From Rhizobium sp. Q54 (GTDB lineage: Bacteria > Pseudomonadota > Alphaproteobacteria > SHVZ01): a stretch of 64,000 nt of DNA. Made by a program: the position numbers and the translations under genes. Positions 35,705 to 44,417 of the stretch are shown here, in pieces. The notes beneath the pieces were generated by a model. That model was not told where the DNA came from, ran no database searches, and was given only the letters and a program-made list of their open reading frames with translations. Position 1 is the first letter of the stretch; every line of letters begins with the position of its first letter. Location of the stretch: contig CAMBVS010000005.1 of NCBI GenBank assembly GCA_945871425.1, forward strand, positions 1 through 64,000, read 5' to 3'.

Positions 35705-36165
35705 GCATCGCCGTCGGCGCCAAGGCGCCCGCCCTCACCCTGCCGGTCTCCGGCGGCGGCGAGCTCTCGCTCGCCAAACTCAAGGGCAAGCCCGTCGTCC
35801 TCTATTTCTATCCGAAGGACGACACCTCGGGTTGCACTCGGGAGGCGCATGACTTCCGCGACGCCCTTGCCCGCTTCAAGAAGGCCGGCGCCGAGGTCAT
35901 CGGCATCTCCAAGGATTCGGTCGCGAGCCATGACAAGTTCAAGGCCAAGCACCGACTGCCGTTCCCGCTGCTCGCGGACACCGAGGGCAAGGCCTGCGAG
36001 GCCTTCGGCACCTGGGTCGAGAAAAGCCTGTACGGTCGGAAGTACATGGGGATCGAGCGCGCCACTTTCGTCATCGACGGCAAGGGCGCGATCCGGCATA
36101 TCTGGCGCAAGGTCAAGGTGCCCGGACATGTGGACGAGGTTCTCGCTGCCGTCCAGTCGCTCTAG
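35701..36165 (+). CDS. bcp: Thiol peroxidase, Bcp/PrxQ type
   Basis: A 154-residue thioredoxin-fold peroxiredoxin that reduces hydroperoxides. The peroxidatic cysteine is Cys45 in YPKDDTSGCTREAHDF. The resolving cysteine normally found at +5 in E. coli Bcp is replaced by His50, so another cysteine such as the one in KACEAFG (about 99) or an external thiol would resolve it. The GRKYMGIERATFVIDG stretch is typical. It is co-translated with glnE (ATGA overlap), an arrangement frequent in alphaproteobacteria. Confidence 0.92.
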   Translation: MSIAVGAKAPALTLPVSGGGELSLAKLKGKPVVLYFYPKDDTSGCTREAHDFRDALARFKKAGAEVIGISKDSVASHDKFKAKHRLPFPLLADTEGKACEAFGTWVEKSLYGRKYMGIERATFVIDGKGAIRHIWRKVKVPGHVDEVLAAVQSL

Positions 36166-36177
36166 GAGATTTCGCGG

Positions 36178-36663
36178 TTGCGGTTTCAGGAACAAGGCGC
36201 GAATTTCGGCGATGCCGCGCCAACGGGACGCCTCGCCCAGCTGCTCGCCTATTGGCAGCGACTGAAGCCGGACGGATTGCCGTTGCGCCGCGACATCGAC
36301 CTGATGGGCATGAACCCCGCCATCCTGCCGCATGTCTTCATGGTCGACGTCCTCGATGGCGGGCAGCGGTTCCGCTGGCGCTTCATCGGCGCCCATATCG
36401 TCAGGCATGCCGGGACCGACGATACCGGGCTCGACCTCGACATCAGCGTCACCCCGCATATGCGCTCGACCATCATCGGCCACTATCAGCAGGTGGTGCG
36501 CGAGCGCCGGCCGCTGTGCCATCGCGGCAATTTCGTCGGCCGCGACCGCCGCAACTATCACTACGAACGGCTTCTGCTTCCGGTACTGGCCGACGACGGG
36601 GCCTCCATCGACACCGTCCTCGGCGGCGCGGTGTTCGCGGCGGAGGCACACACATTGCCGTGA
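36178..36663 (+). CDS. PAS_5-like domain protein, copy A
   Basis: A 161-residue single-domain protein of the PAS_5 (PF07310-like) type, probably a small-ligand or signalling module without output domain. Family landmarks: LLAYWQRLKPDGLPLRRDIDL, FMVDVLDGGQRFRWRFIGAHIV, and ERLLLPVLADDGASIDTVLGGAVF. The start is TTG, with AGGAG nine nt before it. It is 12 nt after bcp, then 112 nt before a paralogue with which it shares most of its length, so they are a recent tandem pair. Function unknown. Confidence 0.8.
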   Translation: MRFQEQGANFGDAAPTGRLAQLLAYWQRLKPDGLPLRRDIDLMGMNPAILPHVFMVDVLDGGQRFRWRFIGAHIVRHAGTDDTGLDLDISVTPHMRSTIIGHYQQVVRERRPLCHRGNFVGRDRRNYHYERLLLPVLADDGASIDTVLGGAVFAAEAHTLP

Positions 36664-36700
36664 CCGTCCAGGCCGGGCTGCCCAGGTCCGTGCACCTGAG

Positions 36701-36715
36701 TTAAGTCCGCGTTAA
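36701..36715. promoter_or_regulatory. CtrA-type site TTAA-N7-TTAA
   Basis: TTAAGTCCGCGTTAA is an exact match to the full CtrA recognition pattern of alphaproteobacteria. It lies in the gap between the two PAS_5 genes, 60 nt upstream of the copy B TTG start, a natural position for transcriptional control. Two TTAA tetramers with exact 7-nt spacing are uncommon in DNA this GC-rich, but binding is not proved. Confidence 0.5.
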
Positions 36716-36775
36716 GCTCCGGAGCACCAGCTTCCACCGCTCTCGAGTCACGGCGGGACGCCGCAGGAGCTATCG

Positions 36776-37270
36776 TTGCCTGAAGCGAGATCGCGCAATT
36801 TCCGGAGCCGGGACTCGATCTTCGAGGAGATCGAGCCCCCGGGCAAGCTCGCCACGCTCCTCGCCTTCTGGCGGGGTCTCGTTCCGTCGGGCCTGCCGGG
36901 ACGCCAGCACCTCGATCCGATCGCGATCGGAACGGCATTGCTTCCCTACGTCTTCCTCGCCGACGTCCTCGACGGCGGCCAGCGGTTCCGCTGGCGGCTG
37001 GTCGGAACGCACATCGTCGACCATGCCGGCATCGACGATACCGGCAAGGAACTCGGCGCCACGGTCGCACCGGGCACGCGCGATGCCATCATCGGCCACT
37101 ATCGCCAAGTCGCACGGGACCGGCAGCCGCTCTGCCATCGCAGCGGGTTCGTCGACCAGGATGGACGGGTCTACCGCTACGACCGGCTCCTGCTGCCGAT
37201 GGCCTCGGACGGCGTCACCGTCGACATGATCCTCGGCGGCGCCGTCTTCGGGCAGCTCAGATCCTCCTGA
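36776..37270 (+). CDS. PAS_5-like domain protein, copy B
   Basis: A 164-residue paralogue of copy A (LLAFWRGLVPSGLPGRQHLDP, FLADVLDGGQRFRWRLVGTHIV, YDRLLLPMASDGVTVDMILGGAVF). TTG start with AGGAG 6 nt upstream. The N-terminal about 20 residues are basic and unlike copy A. It ends 1 nt before the convergent TRAP transporter gene. The CtrA-type site upstream suggests control separate from copy A, perhaps linked to the cell cycle or motility. No enzymatic domain is attached. Confidence 0.8.
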   Translation: MPEARSRNFRSRDSIFEEIEPPGKLATLLAFWRGLVPSGLPGRQHLDPIAIGTALLPYVFLADVLDGGQRFRWRLVGTHIVDHAGIDDTGKELGATVAPGTRDAIIGHYRQVARDRQPLCHRSGFVDQDGRVYRYDRLLLPMASDGVTVDMILGGAVFGQLRSS

Positions 37271-37271
37271 C

Positions 37272-39455
37272 CTAGCCGCTCGCCGTCCTCGGTGCGCGGC
37301 CCGCCGCGACGATCTGACGGATGAGGATGGGGCTCGCCACCGCAAGGCCGGCGAGCGTGCTCGGCAGGCCGGGCGCGATGGTCGGCAATGCCGCGATGCC
37401 GAGGATGATCCGCTCCCACGCAGCGAGCGGCGCCAAGGCGTAGCCACCGAAAGCCGCTGACAGCAACACGATGCCGGCAGCGCAGCCGAGCGTCGTCATG
37501 ATGAAGTCCGGCCAGTTGAACTCCGGCGTCACGATCAGCATCGCCGGCCCGTAGACGAAGACGAAGGGCACCAGAACCTTGCCGAGGCCGAGCCGAAACG
37601 CCGTGTTGCCGGTCTTGAACGGATCCGCCCCGGCCATGCTGGCGCCGGCATAGGCGGCGAGCGCAACCGGAGGGGTGATGTCGGCGAGCACGCCGTAATA
37701 GAAGACGAAGAAGTGCGCCACGATCGGCTGCACGCCCAGCATCACCAGCGCCGGGGCCGATACCGTCACCATGATGATGTAGTTGGCCGTCGTCGGCACG
37801 CCGCAGCCCAGCAGAACGCAGACGAGTCCGGTCAGGATCAGCGTGAAGAAGAGAGCGACGCCCTTGTCCGTCATCAGCCCCGTCGGCATCAGCGACAGGA
37901 CGACGTCGCCGAGCTGGGCTGCGAACGAGGTGACGATGAACGACAGCTTGAAGCCGACGCCGGTCAAGGTGACGATGCCGACGATGATGCCGACGGTCGC
38001 CGCCGCCGCGCCGACCGAGATCGCGTATTTGGCGCCGACGACGAAGGCGTCGATGAGGTCGACGACGCGGGCACGGCCCTCGTCGGAGGCGAGCCCGGCG
38101 CGCACGGCCAGCACGATCACGACGGCGATCATCGGCAACGCGAAGGCGAGCATGGTGGTGACCCCGGCAGCGATCGAGGCGACCAGCGCCGCGAAGTAGC
38201 CGATGGTGATCACGGGCGAGCGGCCGAGGCCGACGACGAGGCAGGAGGTGATGCCCCAGAACGCGGCGAGATAGGGCGTGAAGCCCGAGAACAAGATGAG
38301 CAGCAGCGAGAGGAGCGGCATCACCGTCTGCCAGCCGGTCCTCAAGACCTCCATCGCGTCCGGAAGCTCGTCGGGGCGAAGCCCGCGCATGCCGGTGCGC
38401 TTGGCCTCGAAATGCACCTGGCAGAAGACGCCGAAGAAATGCATGAAGGCAGGCACGATCGCCGCCAGGATCACGGTGGTGTAGGAGACGTTCAGGAACT
38501 CGACCATGAGGAAGGCGGCGGCGCCCATGATCGGGGGCGTGATCTGCCCGCCGGTGGACGCGGTCGATTCGACCGCCGCGGCGAAGTGCCGGGGATAGCC
38601 GAGGCGGATCATCGCCGGAATGGTGAGCGAGCCCACGGTCACGGTATTGGCGATCGACGAGCCCGAGATCATGCCGAACAGCGCCGAGCCGAAGATCGAG
38701 ACCTTGGCAGGCCCGCCGGCATATCGCCCGGCGACGCAGGACGCCAGGTCGATGAACAGCTTGCCGAGCCCGATCCGCGTCGCCAGCACGCCGAACAGCA
38801 CGTAGTGGAAGACGTATGTCGCGACCACGCCGAGGGCGATGCCGTAGATCCCCTGGCTGGTGAGATAGAGGTGGTTGACGATGTTCGACCAGCTGGCGCC
38901 CGGATGCTGAAGGATGCCCGGCATCGACGGACCGAAGTAGGCGTAGAGCATGACCAGCATGGCGATGATCGGCAGCGGCCAGCCGACGCCGCGCCGCGTC
39001 GCCTCGAGCAGCACGACGATCAGCACGGTTCCCATCGCGACGTCGATGAGGAGCGGATTGCCGACGCGGAAGGCGAGATCGGCGAAGATCCAGGGTACGT
39101 AGAGGCTGGCGACAGCCGAGGCCGCCGCCAGCCCCCAGTCGAGCAGCGAGATCCCGCCCGGCCGCCACCAGACCGACTCGGCCATCCGGTCCTGATCCGC
39201 TTTCCGCGCGGAAAAGACCAGGAAGATGAGGCCGATGACGAAGGCCATATGGATGCCGCGATGAGTGGTCTCGCGCAGCAGGCCGAACCCGGCGGTGTAG
39301 TAGTGGAAACCCGACAGCGTCAGCAGCAGGCCGGCGACGATCCAGGCGGTGCCCGGGCGCAATGGCCGGAACCGCATCTCCGGATCGAATTTCTCCTCGA
39401 GCGAGCGGCCCTCGACCGGCACGGTGGGAATGGCGGTGGACATGGGCAGGCTCAT
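37272..39455 (-). CDS. TRAP transporter fused permease (4TM/12TM), TAXI type
   Basis: A 727-residue membrane protein in which the small (DctQ-like) and large (DctM-like) TRAP permease subunits are fused, as usual for TAXI-type systems. Landmarks are FGSALFGMISGSSIANTVTVGS and ESTASTGGQITPPIMGAAAFLM in the first half of the DctM part, and LGCGVPTTANYIIMVTVSAPAL and FYYGVLADITPPVALAAYAGAS in the second. It would use an ion gradient to import an organic acid delivered by the TAXI binding protein. A terminator-like hairpin lies between it and the binding-protein gene. Confidence 0.92.
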   Translation of the reverse strand: MSLPMSTAIPTVPVEGRSLEEKFDPEMRFRPLRPGTAWIVAGLLLTLSGFHYYTAGFGLLRETTHRGIHMAFVIGLIFLVFSARKADQDRMAESVWWRPGGISLLDWGLAAASAVASLYVPWIFADLAFRVGNPLLIDVAMGTVLIVVLLEATRRGVGWPLPIIAMLVMLYAYFGPSMPGILQHPGASWSNIVNHLYLTSQGIYGIALGVVATYVFHYVLFGVLATRIGLGKLFIDLASCVAGRYAGGPAKVSIFGSALFGMISGSSIANTVTVGSLTIPAMIRLGYPRHFAAAVESTASTGGQITPPIMGAAAFLMVEFLNVSYTTVILAAIVPAFMHFFGVFCQVHFEAKRTGMRGLRPDELPDAMEVLRTGWQTVMPLLSLLLILFSGFTPYLAAFWGITSCLVVGLGRSPVITIGYFAALVASIAAGVTTMLAFALPMIAVVIVLAVRAGLASDEGRARVVDLIDAFVVGAKYAISVGAAAATVGIIVGIVTLTGVGFKLSFIVTSFAAQLGDVVLSLMPTGLMTDKGVALFFTLILTGLVCVLLGCGVPTTANYIIMVTVSAPALVMLGVQPIVAHFFVFYYGVLADITPPVALAAYAGASMAGADPFKTGNTAFRLGLGKVLVPFVFVYGPAMLIVTPEFNWPDFIMTTLGCAAGIVLLSAAFGGYALAPLAAWERIILGIAALPTIAPGLPSTLAGLAVASPILIRQIVAAGRAPRTASG

Positions 39456-39472
39456 CGGGCGGAAGAGATCGG

Positions 39473-39512
39473 AAAAAGAAGGCCCCTCGCCCGCGGCTGC
39501 GAGGGAGGGGCC
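39473..39512 (-). terminator. Terminator-like hairpin between TAXI binding protein and permease
   Basis: On the minus strand GGCCCCTCCCTCGC...GCGAGGGGCC forms a strong GC stem (plus-strand arms 39481-39490 and 39499-39512) followed by TTCTTTTT. It lies after the binding-protein stop and before the permease start. It probably makes partial termination, giving more binding protein than permease. Confidence 0.65.
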
Positions 39513-39539
39513 GGTCGACGGCGACGATCGAAAGGCGGC

Positions 39540-40514
39540 TTACTTGATCAGGCCGGCTTCCTTGTAGAACTTCTCGGCGCCCGGATGCAGCGGCACGCTC
39601 GGACCGGCGAGCGCGGTTTCCTTGCGGATCGACTTGCCTTTGGCGTGGCCGGCGTCGAGCGCGGCGCGGGTCTTGTCGCTCCACAGGCCCTTGGTGACTT
39701 CGTAGACCACCGCCTCCGGCACCTTGACCGAGGTGATCCATTGCGCACCGACCGCCAGCGTCTTGGCTGCGGCCGCGCCCTTGTAGGTGTTGGCCGGGAT
39801 CTCGTCGCGGGCGAAGAACGTGTACTTCTTCAGGATCGCGTCGGCCTGCGGGCCGTCGATCGGCACGATGTCGATGCCGGGGCCGGCCGCCGCCAGCTCG
39901 GTGATGGCGCTGGTGGGGTAGCCGCCGACGAAGATGAAGGCGTCCATGCCGCCGTCCCGCATCTTCTCCGCCGCCTGGTTCGGCTTCAGGTAGTCGGCCT
40001 TGACGTCCTTCTCGGAGAGGCCCCAGCCCTCGAGGATGATCTTGGCGTCGACCAGCGTGCCCGAGCCCGGCTCGTCGAGCGAGACGCGCTTGCCCTTGAG
40101 GTCGGCGACCGTCTTGATGTTGGCGCTCTTCGCCGCCACCAGATGGATGCTCTCCGGGTAGAGATTGGCGATGAAGCGGAGATCGGCGTTCTTCTCCTTG
40201 CCTTCGAACAGGCCGGTGCCCGAGAAAGCCCAGTAGGTGACATCGGCCTGGGCGAAGCCGGACTCGAGCGCGCCCGACTGGATGCCGTTGATGTTGGCGA
40301 CCGAGCCGTTCGACGCCTGCGCGGTCAGCAACAGGCGGGGCGGGCTGGAGACGGCGTTGGCGATCAGGCCGCCCACCGGATAGTAGGTGCCGGCGGTGCC
40401 GCCGGTGCCAATGCGGAAGAAGGCGGGCGCCTGGGCGAAGGCGTCACGGCCGATCAGGGCGGCCGCCGCGGCGCCGGCGGCCGTCAGGGCGAAGTCGCGT
40501 CGGGTCAAGCGCAT
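39540..40514 (-). CDS. TAXI-family TRAP transporter substrate-binding protein
   Basis: A 324-residue periplasmic protein. The signal region MRLTRRDFALTAAGAAAAALIG has a twin-arginine-like RRDF and an Ala-rich core; cleavage near DAFAQA. The mature part has the TAXI opening FFRIGTGGTAGTYYPVGGLIANAV and NIKTVADLKGKRVSLDEPGSGT. The ATG is 6 nt after GAGGAG; the upstream extension is Ser/Pro-rich. It is the first gene of the TRAP pair. Ligand unknown; TAXI proteins often bind glutamate or other dicarboxylates. Confidence 0.92.
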   Translation of the reverse strand: MRLTRRDFALTAAGAAAAALIGRDAFAQAPAFFRIGTGGTAGTYYPVGGLIANAVSSPPRLLLTAQASNGSVANINGIQSGALESGFAQADVTYWAFSGTGLFEGKEKNADLRFIANLYPESIHLVAAKSANIKTVADLKGKRVSLDEPGSGTLVDAKIILEGWGLSEKDVKADYLKPNQAAEKMRDGGMDAFIFVGGYPTSAITELAAAGPGIDIVPIDGPQADAILKKYTFFARDEIPANTYKGAAAAKTLAVGAQWITSVKVPEAVVYEVTKGLWSDKTRAALDAGHAKGKSIRKETALAGPSVPLHPGAEKFYKEAGLIK

Positions 40515-40602
40515 GGATCTCTCCTCGGGAGGGGACGGGGGCGAACTGGCGTCAGTCTCATCCGCCGGGCTGTCGGATTTCAAGCCGGAGACCGAAGATA
40601 AA

Positions 40603-41763
40603 TCAGTCTTCGCTTCCCTTCCGGAACGGCGAGAGCTCCATCAGCCGCTGGATCTCGCGGGCGACATGGGCCCGCTCGCGCTTCAGCGCATCGGCGACGG
40701 GCTTGGCCAGACGCGGATCGAAGATGTGGTGCAGGCTGTAGGTCGCGGTCGGAAGATATCCGCGCTGGATCTTGTGCGGGCCCTGGGCGCCAGCTTCGAC
40801 CCGCTTCAGGCCATGCTCGATCGCGAAGTCGATGGCGCGGTAGTAGCACGCCTCGAAATGCAGGAACCTGTAGTCCCCGTCGGCGCCCCAGTTGCGGCCG
40901 TAGAGCGTGTCGGTGCCGAGCAGGTTGAGCGCGCCGGCGATCATCCTGCCGCCGGCCTCGCCGACGATCATCACCACGCGGTCGGCCATGGTCTCGCCGA
41001 GGCGGAGGAAGAACGCCTCGTTGAGGTAGGCATGCGCCCATTTGCGGTCGACAGTGTCGAGATAGTAGCGGTGGAAGGTCCGCCAATGGCGTTCCTCGAT
41101 CTCTTTGCCGGTCAGCGCACGGACGACGATGCCGCTGTCGGCGACCTCGCGCCGCTCCTTCCTGAGCGTCTTCCGCTTGCGCGACGACAGCGCTTCCAGG
41201 AAGTCCTCGAAGCTCTCGTAGCCCTCGTTGGTCCAGTGGAACTGCAGCCCGGTACGCCTGAGCCATCCGGCCTCGCCGAGCTCGGTCCACTCGGCCTCGG
41301 TCGGGAAGGTGATGTGGACCGACGACGCCCGCCGCTTCTCGGCAAGCGTCCGCGACGCCTCGGCGAGCTGGGCCAGGAGACCGGGGTCGGCGCCGGGCCT
41401 GAGCAGGAAGCGCCGGCCGGTCGCCGGCGTGAACGGAACCGCGATCTGGAGCTTCGGGTAGTAGCGGCCGCCGGCCTGGATATAGGCCTCGGCCCAGCCA
41501 TGGTCGAAGACGTATTCGCCCTGCGAATGGCTCTTGAGATAGGCGGGGACGACGCCGAGCAGGGCACCGGCATCGTCGGTCGCGACCAGGTGCTGGGGCA
41601 GCCAGCCGGTCTCCGGCGAACAGCTGCCGGATACCTCGAGCGCGCTCAAGAAGGCGTGCGACAGGAACGGATTGTCCGCCCCGGCGCAGGCATCCCAGTC
41701 GGCCGCCGCAATCGCGGCGACACTTTCGACGACGCGGACGGTCACCTGTCCGTCGCCGTCCAT
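40603..41763 (-). CDS. FemAB-like GNAT family N-acyltransferase (DUF482)
   Basis: A 386-residue protein of the DUF482 / FemAB_like (PF04339) group. It shows DNPFLSHAFLSALEVSGS, GGRYYPKLQIAVPFTPATGRRFLL, and in the second half the RKRKTLRKERREVADSGI helix, TDTLYGRNWGADGDYRFLHFEACYY and KVEAGAQGPHKIQRGY-like segment. Members are predicted to transfer acyl or aminoacyl groups, possibly to peptidoglycan precursors, but this is not shown. It starts 5 nt after the ridA stop, so the two form an operon. Confidence 0.85.
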   Translation of the reverse strand: MDGDGQVTVRVVESVAAIAAADWDACAGADNPFLSHAFLSALEVSGSCSPETGWLPQHLVATDDAGALLGVVPAYLKSHSQGEYVFDHGWAEAYIQAGGRYYPKLQIAVPFTPATGRRFLLRPGADPGLLAQLAEASRTLAEKRRASSVHITFPTEAEWTELGEAGWLRRTGLQFHWTNEGYESFEDFLEALSSRKRKTLRKERREVADSGIVVRALTGKEIEERHWRTFHRYYLDTVDRKWAHAYLNEAFFLRLGETMADRVVMIVGEAGGRMIAGALNLLGTDTLYGRNWGADGDYRFLHFEACYYRAIDFAIEHGLKRVEAGAQGPHKIQRGYLPTATYSLHHIFDPRLAKPVADALKRERAHVAREIQRLMELSPFRKGSED

Positions 41764-41768
41764 GGCGG

Positions 41769-42236
41769 CTACAGCAGCTCGAAGGTGCCCTCGACCTCGG
41801 CGGCCACGCCCAAGGGCAGCGCATTGGTGCCGACGGCGACGCGGGCATGACGGCCGAGATCGCCGAACACCTGCACCATCAGGTCCGACGCACCGTTGAC
41901 CACCTTCGGCTGGTCCCTGAAGCCGGTCGTGCACTGGACGAATCCGACCAGCTTCAACACACGACCGACCTTGTCGAGGTTGCCGCCGCAGGCGGCCTTG
42001 GCCTGCGCGATCAGGTTGAGCCCGCAGAGGCGCGCCGCCGCGGCGCCGTCCTCGATCGAGAGGTCCTGGCCGACCGTGCCGACATACTTGATCTGGCCGT
42101 TCAGCACCGGAATCTGGCCGGCGACGAACAGCAGGCGGCCGGAAATGGTGTAGGGAACGTAGTTGGCCGCCGGCGCCGCCGGCTTCGGCAGCTCGATCTT
42201 CAGTTCCTTCAGCCTCGCCTCGATGCGCCCGGACAT
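41769..42236 (-). CDS. RidA family reactive-intermediate deaminase
   Basis: A 155-residue protein of the YjgF/YER057c/UK114 family, trimeric enzymes that hydrolyse reactive enamine/imine intermediates. It belongs to the longer subfamily with an N-terminal extension (SGRIEARLKELKIELPKP). Core motifs are NYVPYTISGRLLFVAGQIP and VGTNALPLGVAAEVEGTFEL, with Glu at the C-terminal active-site position. The classic substrate-binding Arg is not confirmed by eye. ATG chosen for AAGGAG 8 nt upstream. It leads a two-gene unit with the FemAB-like gene and is divergent from the HerA-like gene. Confidence 0.88.
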   Translation of the reverse strand: MSGRIEARLKELKIELPKPAAPAANYVPYTISGRLLFVAGQIPVLNGQIKYVGTVGQDLSIEDGAAAARLCGLNLIAQAKAACGGNLDKVGRVLKLVGFVQCTTGFRDQPKVVNGASDLMVQVFGDLGRHARVAVGTNALPLGVAAEVEGTFELL

Positions 42237-42304
42237 GCGCCATGCTCCTTGAAACAGTTGGGCGCGCACGATATCCGCTTTGGGGCTGACGGGGAAAGCG
42301 AGGG

Positions 42305-43864
42305 ATGTCGATGGCCGAACCGATCCTGATCGGGCGTGGGAAAGCGCCGGTGCATCTGCTGCCGGCCATGGCCAACCGCCATGGGCTGATCGCCGGCGCC
42401 ACCGGCACCGGCAAGACCGCCACCCTCCAGGGCCTGGCCGAGGGCCTGTCCGCCGCCGGCGTGCCGGTCTTCGTCGCCGACGTGAAGGGCGACCTCGCGG
42501 GGCTCAGCCAGCCCGGCCGCGGCGACGCCAGGCTGATGGAGCGGGCGAAGACCACCGGACCCGCCGGATACCGCCCGGCGGCCTTCCCGGTGCTGTTCTG
42601 GGACCTGCTGGGCAAGCAGGGCCATCCGCTGCGCGCCACCATCTCGGAGCTGGGCCCGCTCCTGCTCTCCCGCCTCCTCGGCCTGAACGAGGTGCAGGAG
42701 GGCGTTCTGGCGCTGGCCTTCAAGCTCGCCGACGACGAAGGGCTGCTGCTTCTCGACCTCAAGGACCTCCGCGCCCTCCTCCAGCACGTGGCCGAGCAGG
42801 CCGACACGCTGCGCGCCACCTATGGAATGGTGTCGGCACAATCGGTCGGCGCCATCCAGCGCGGTCTCCTGCAGCTGGAGGAGCAGGGCGGCCTCGCCTT
42901 CTTCGGCGAGCCGGCGCTCGACCTCAACGACCTGCTGCTGACGGATGCGCAAGGGCGGGGTGCCATCAACGTGCTGGCCGCCGACCAGCTGATGCAGCGG
43001 CCCCGGCTCTACGCCACCTTCCTCCTCTGGCTGCTCTCGGAGCTGTTCGAGGCGCTGCCCGAGGCCGGCGACCTGGAGAAGCCGAAGCTCGTCTTCTTCT
43101 TCGACGAAGCGCATCTCCTGTTCAAGGATTCGAGCCCGGCACTGATCGAGAAGGTCGAGCAGGTGGTGCGCCTGATCCGCTCCAAGGGCGTCGGCGTCTT
43201 CTTCGTGACCCAGAGCCCGCTCGACCTGCCGGAAAGCGTGCTGGGTCAGCTCGGCAACCGCGTGCAGCACGCGCTCCGCGCCTTTACGCCGAAGGACCAG
43301 AAGACCATCCGGGCCGTCGCCGAGACGTTCCGGGCGAGTCCCGGCCTCGACACCGAGAAGGCGATCTCCGAGCTGGCGATCGGCGAGGCGCTGGTCTCGA
43401 TCCTGGACGAGCGCGGCACGCCGACGCCGGTGATGCGCACGCTGATCCGCCCGCCGGCCTCGCGCCTCGGCGCGATCACGCCGGACGAGCGCCGGGCGAC
43501 GACCCAGATGAGCCCGGTCGGAACGCGCTACGACGAGACGGTCGACCGCGAGTCCGCCTTCGAGCAGCTCAGCCAGCCCGCGACGCCCCCGCCCGGCAGC
43601 AATCCCTGGGGCCGAGCTGCAGACGCCGTCGGCCTCCCCAATCCCTGGGGCACGCCGCGCGAGGCACCGTCAGCCCCGCGGGCACCCGGCACCCGCATCC
43701 CGAGCACGCGCCTGCCGCCACGCCCGGCCCCGGCCGGCCGGCAGCGCCAGACCATTGCCGAGACGGCGGTGAAGAGCGTGGTCCGCTCAGTCAGCTCCTC
43801 GATCGGCTCGGCCATCGGCCGGCAGATCGTCAGGGGCGTGCTGGGATCGATCCTGAAGGGGTAG
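42305..43864 (+). CDS. HerA-like ATPase (DUF853 family)
   Basis: A 519-residue P-loop ATPase of the HerA-like / DUF853 family. Walker [11 protein letters not shown] (31-40), then [17 protein letters not shown]. The Walker B equivalent is [13 protein letters not shown] (about 260-272), and the Arg/Gln-containing sensor is [27 protein letters not shown]. The C-terminal ~100 residues are Pro/Arg rich. Its role is unknown; HerA proteins act in DNA end processing with NurA, but no NurA is beside this gene. Start ATG 42305 or the ATG two codons later. Divergent from ridA. Confidence 0.88.
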   Translation: MSMAEPILIGRGKAPVHLLPAMANRHGLIAGATGTGKTATLQGLAEGLSAAGVPVFVADVKGDLAGLSQPGRGDARLMERAKTTGPAGYRPAAFPVLFWDLLGKQGHPLRATISELGPLLLSRLLGLNEVQEGVLALAFKLADDEGLLLLDLKDLRALLQHVAEQADTLRATYGMVSAQSVGAIQRGLLQLEEQGGLAFFGEPALDLNDLLLTDAQGRGAINVLAADQLMQRPRLYATFLLWLLSELFEALPEAGDLEKPKLVFFFDEAHLLFKDSSPALIEKVEQVVRLIRSKGVGVFFVTQSPLDLPESVLGQLGNRVQHALRAFTPKDQKTIRAVAETFRASPGLDTEKAISELAIGEALVSILDERGTPTPVMRTLIRPPASRLGAITPDERRATTQMSPVGTRYDETVDRESAFEQLSQPATPPPGSNPWGRAADAVGLPNPWGTPREAPSAPRAPGTRIPSTRLPPRPAPAGRQRQTIAETAVKSVVRSVSSSIGSAIGRQIVRGVLGSILKG

Positions 43865-43873
43865 AGACCAGCC

Positions 43874-44005
43874 CTACTTCTTCTTGCCCGACGGAGCGCC
43901 GGCGCTCTTACCAGAGGAGAAGGTCGCCGCCGCGGCGGGTGCCTTGACCTTGGTCTGCTTCGGCTTCTTAGCTTCGCGATTGCTGCGCATCTGGCCTTTG
44001 GCCAT
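43874..44005 (-). CDS. Small basic protein MAKGQMRSN type, unknown
   Basis: A 43-residue, Lys/Ala-rich protein beginning MAKGQMRSNREAKKPKQTK and ending GAPSGKKK. Short proteins with this opening are widespread and conserved in alphaproteobacteria, but have no known function. The high positive charge suggests nucleic-acid or ribosome binding. A GGGGGAG ribosome site 6 nt before this ATG fits better than the ATG two codons upstream. It is preceded by a 20-nt hairpin (44026-44045) and the ykgJ-like gene. Confidence 0.75.
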   Translation of the reverse strand: MAKGQMRSNREAKKPKQTKVKAPAAAATFSSGKSAGAPSGKKK

Positions 44006-44025
44006 GTTCATCTCCCCCGGTTGAG

Positions 44026-44045
44026 GCCTCGCGACGAAGCGAGGC
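44026..44045 (-). other. Hairpin between ykgJ-like and small basic gene
   Basis: GCCTCGC-GACGAA-GCGAGGC gives a 7-bp perfect stem with a 6-nt loop in the gap between the two minus-strand genes. No T-run follows, so it is not an ordinary terminator; it may be an RNA-stability or attenuation hairpin. Confidence 0.35.
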
Positions 44046-44069
44046 TGGTACCCTTGATCTTATAGCCGC

Positions 44070-44417
44070 TTAGCGATCCTGCGTCCGGTTTTCCGGCGCC
44101 AGCGGCGGATATCCATAGTGGGTCCGCGCGATCGTGCAGGCGTCGTCGCCGGGAAGGCATGCCCGGCAGACGTCCGGCCGTACGTCATAGACCGAGCACG
44201 AGGTCGAGACACCGACCTCGCCCACCAGGGCCGTGCAGCGATCGCCCTCGCATCGCATCCGTCCGGACGCGTCGTCGACGAACGCCGGCGGAATCCGCGC
44301 CAGCGTCTCGTCGTCCTCGAGCGTGAACCTCGGCCACTCGGCCGAGTATGCACAGCACGCCCCGCAGCCCTGGCAGACGGAGACACCAACGTCCTCCGCC
44401 GGCCGGGCGTCGCTCAT
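44070..44417 (-). CDS. YkgJ-family cysteine-cluster protein
   Basis: A 115-residue protein with the zinc/iron-chelating CxxCxxCC cluster of the YkgJ family (Cys15, Cys18, Cys21, Cys22 in CQGCGACC), then MRCEGDRCTALVG and SCSVYDVRPDVCRAC further on, eight or more cysteines in all. It probably binds an Fe-S cluster or zinc. It overlaps the preceding DUF6481 gene by 4 nt and is probably co-transcribed with it. Its role is unknown. Confidence 0.88.
   Translation of the reverse strand: MSDARPAEDVGVSVCQGCGACCAYSAEWPRFTLEDDETLARIPPAFVDDASGRMRCEGDRCTALVGEVGVSTSCSVYDVRPDVCRACLPGDDACTIARTHYGYPPLAPENRTQDR

Noticed and set aside
32944..36165. 1073-residue plus-strand frame across glnE, ending as bcp
   Set aside because: The front two thirds are glnE in another frame (Arg/Pro-rich nonsense). 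Only the last 154 residues are real, and are listed as bcp starting at its own ATG.
37177..39741. Long minus-strand frame across the TRAP permease
   Set aside because: An out-of-frame shadow of the permease; the permease frame alone has membrane segments and family motifs.
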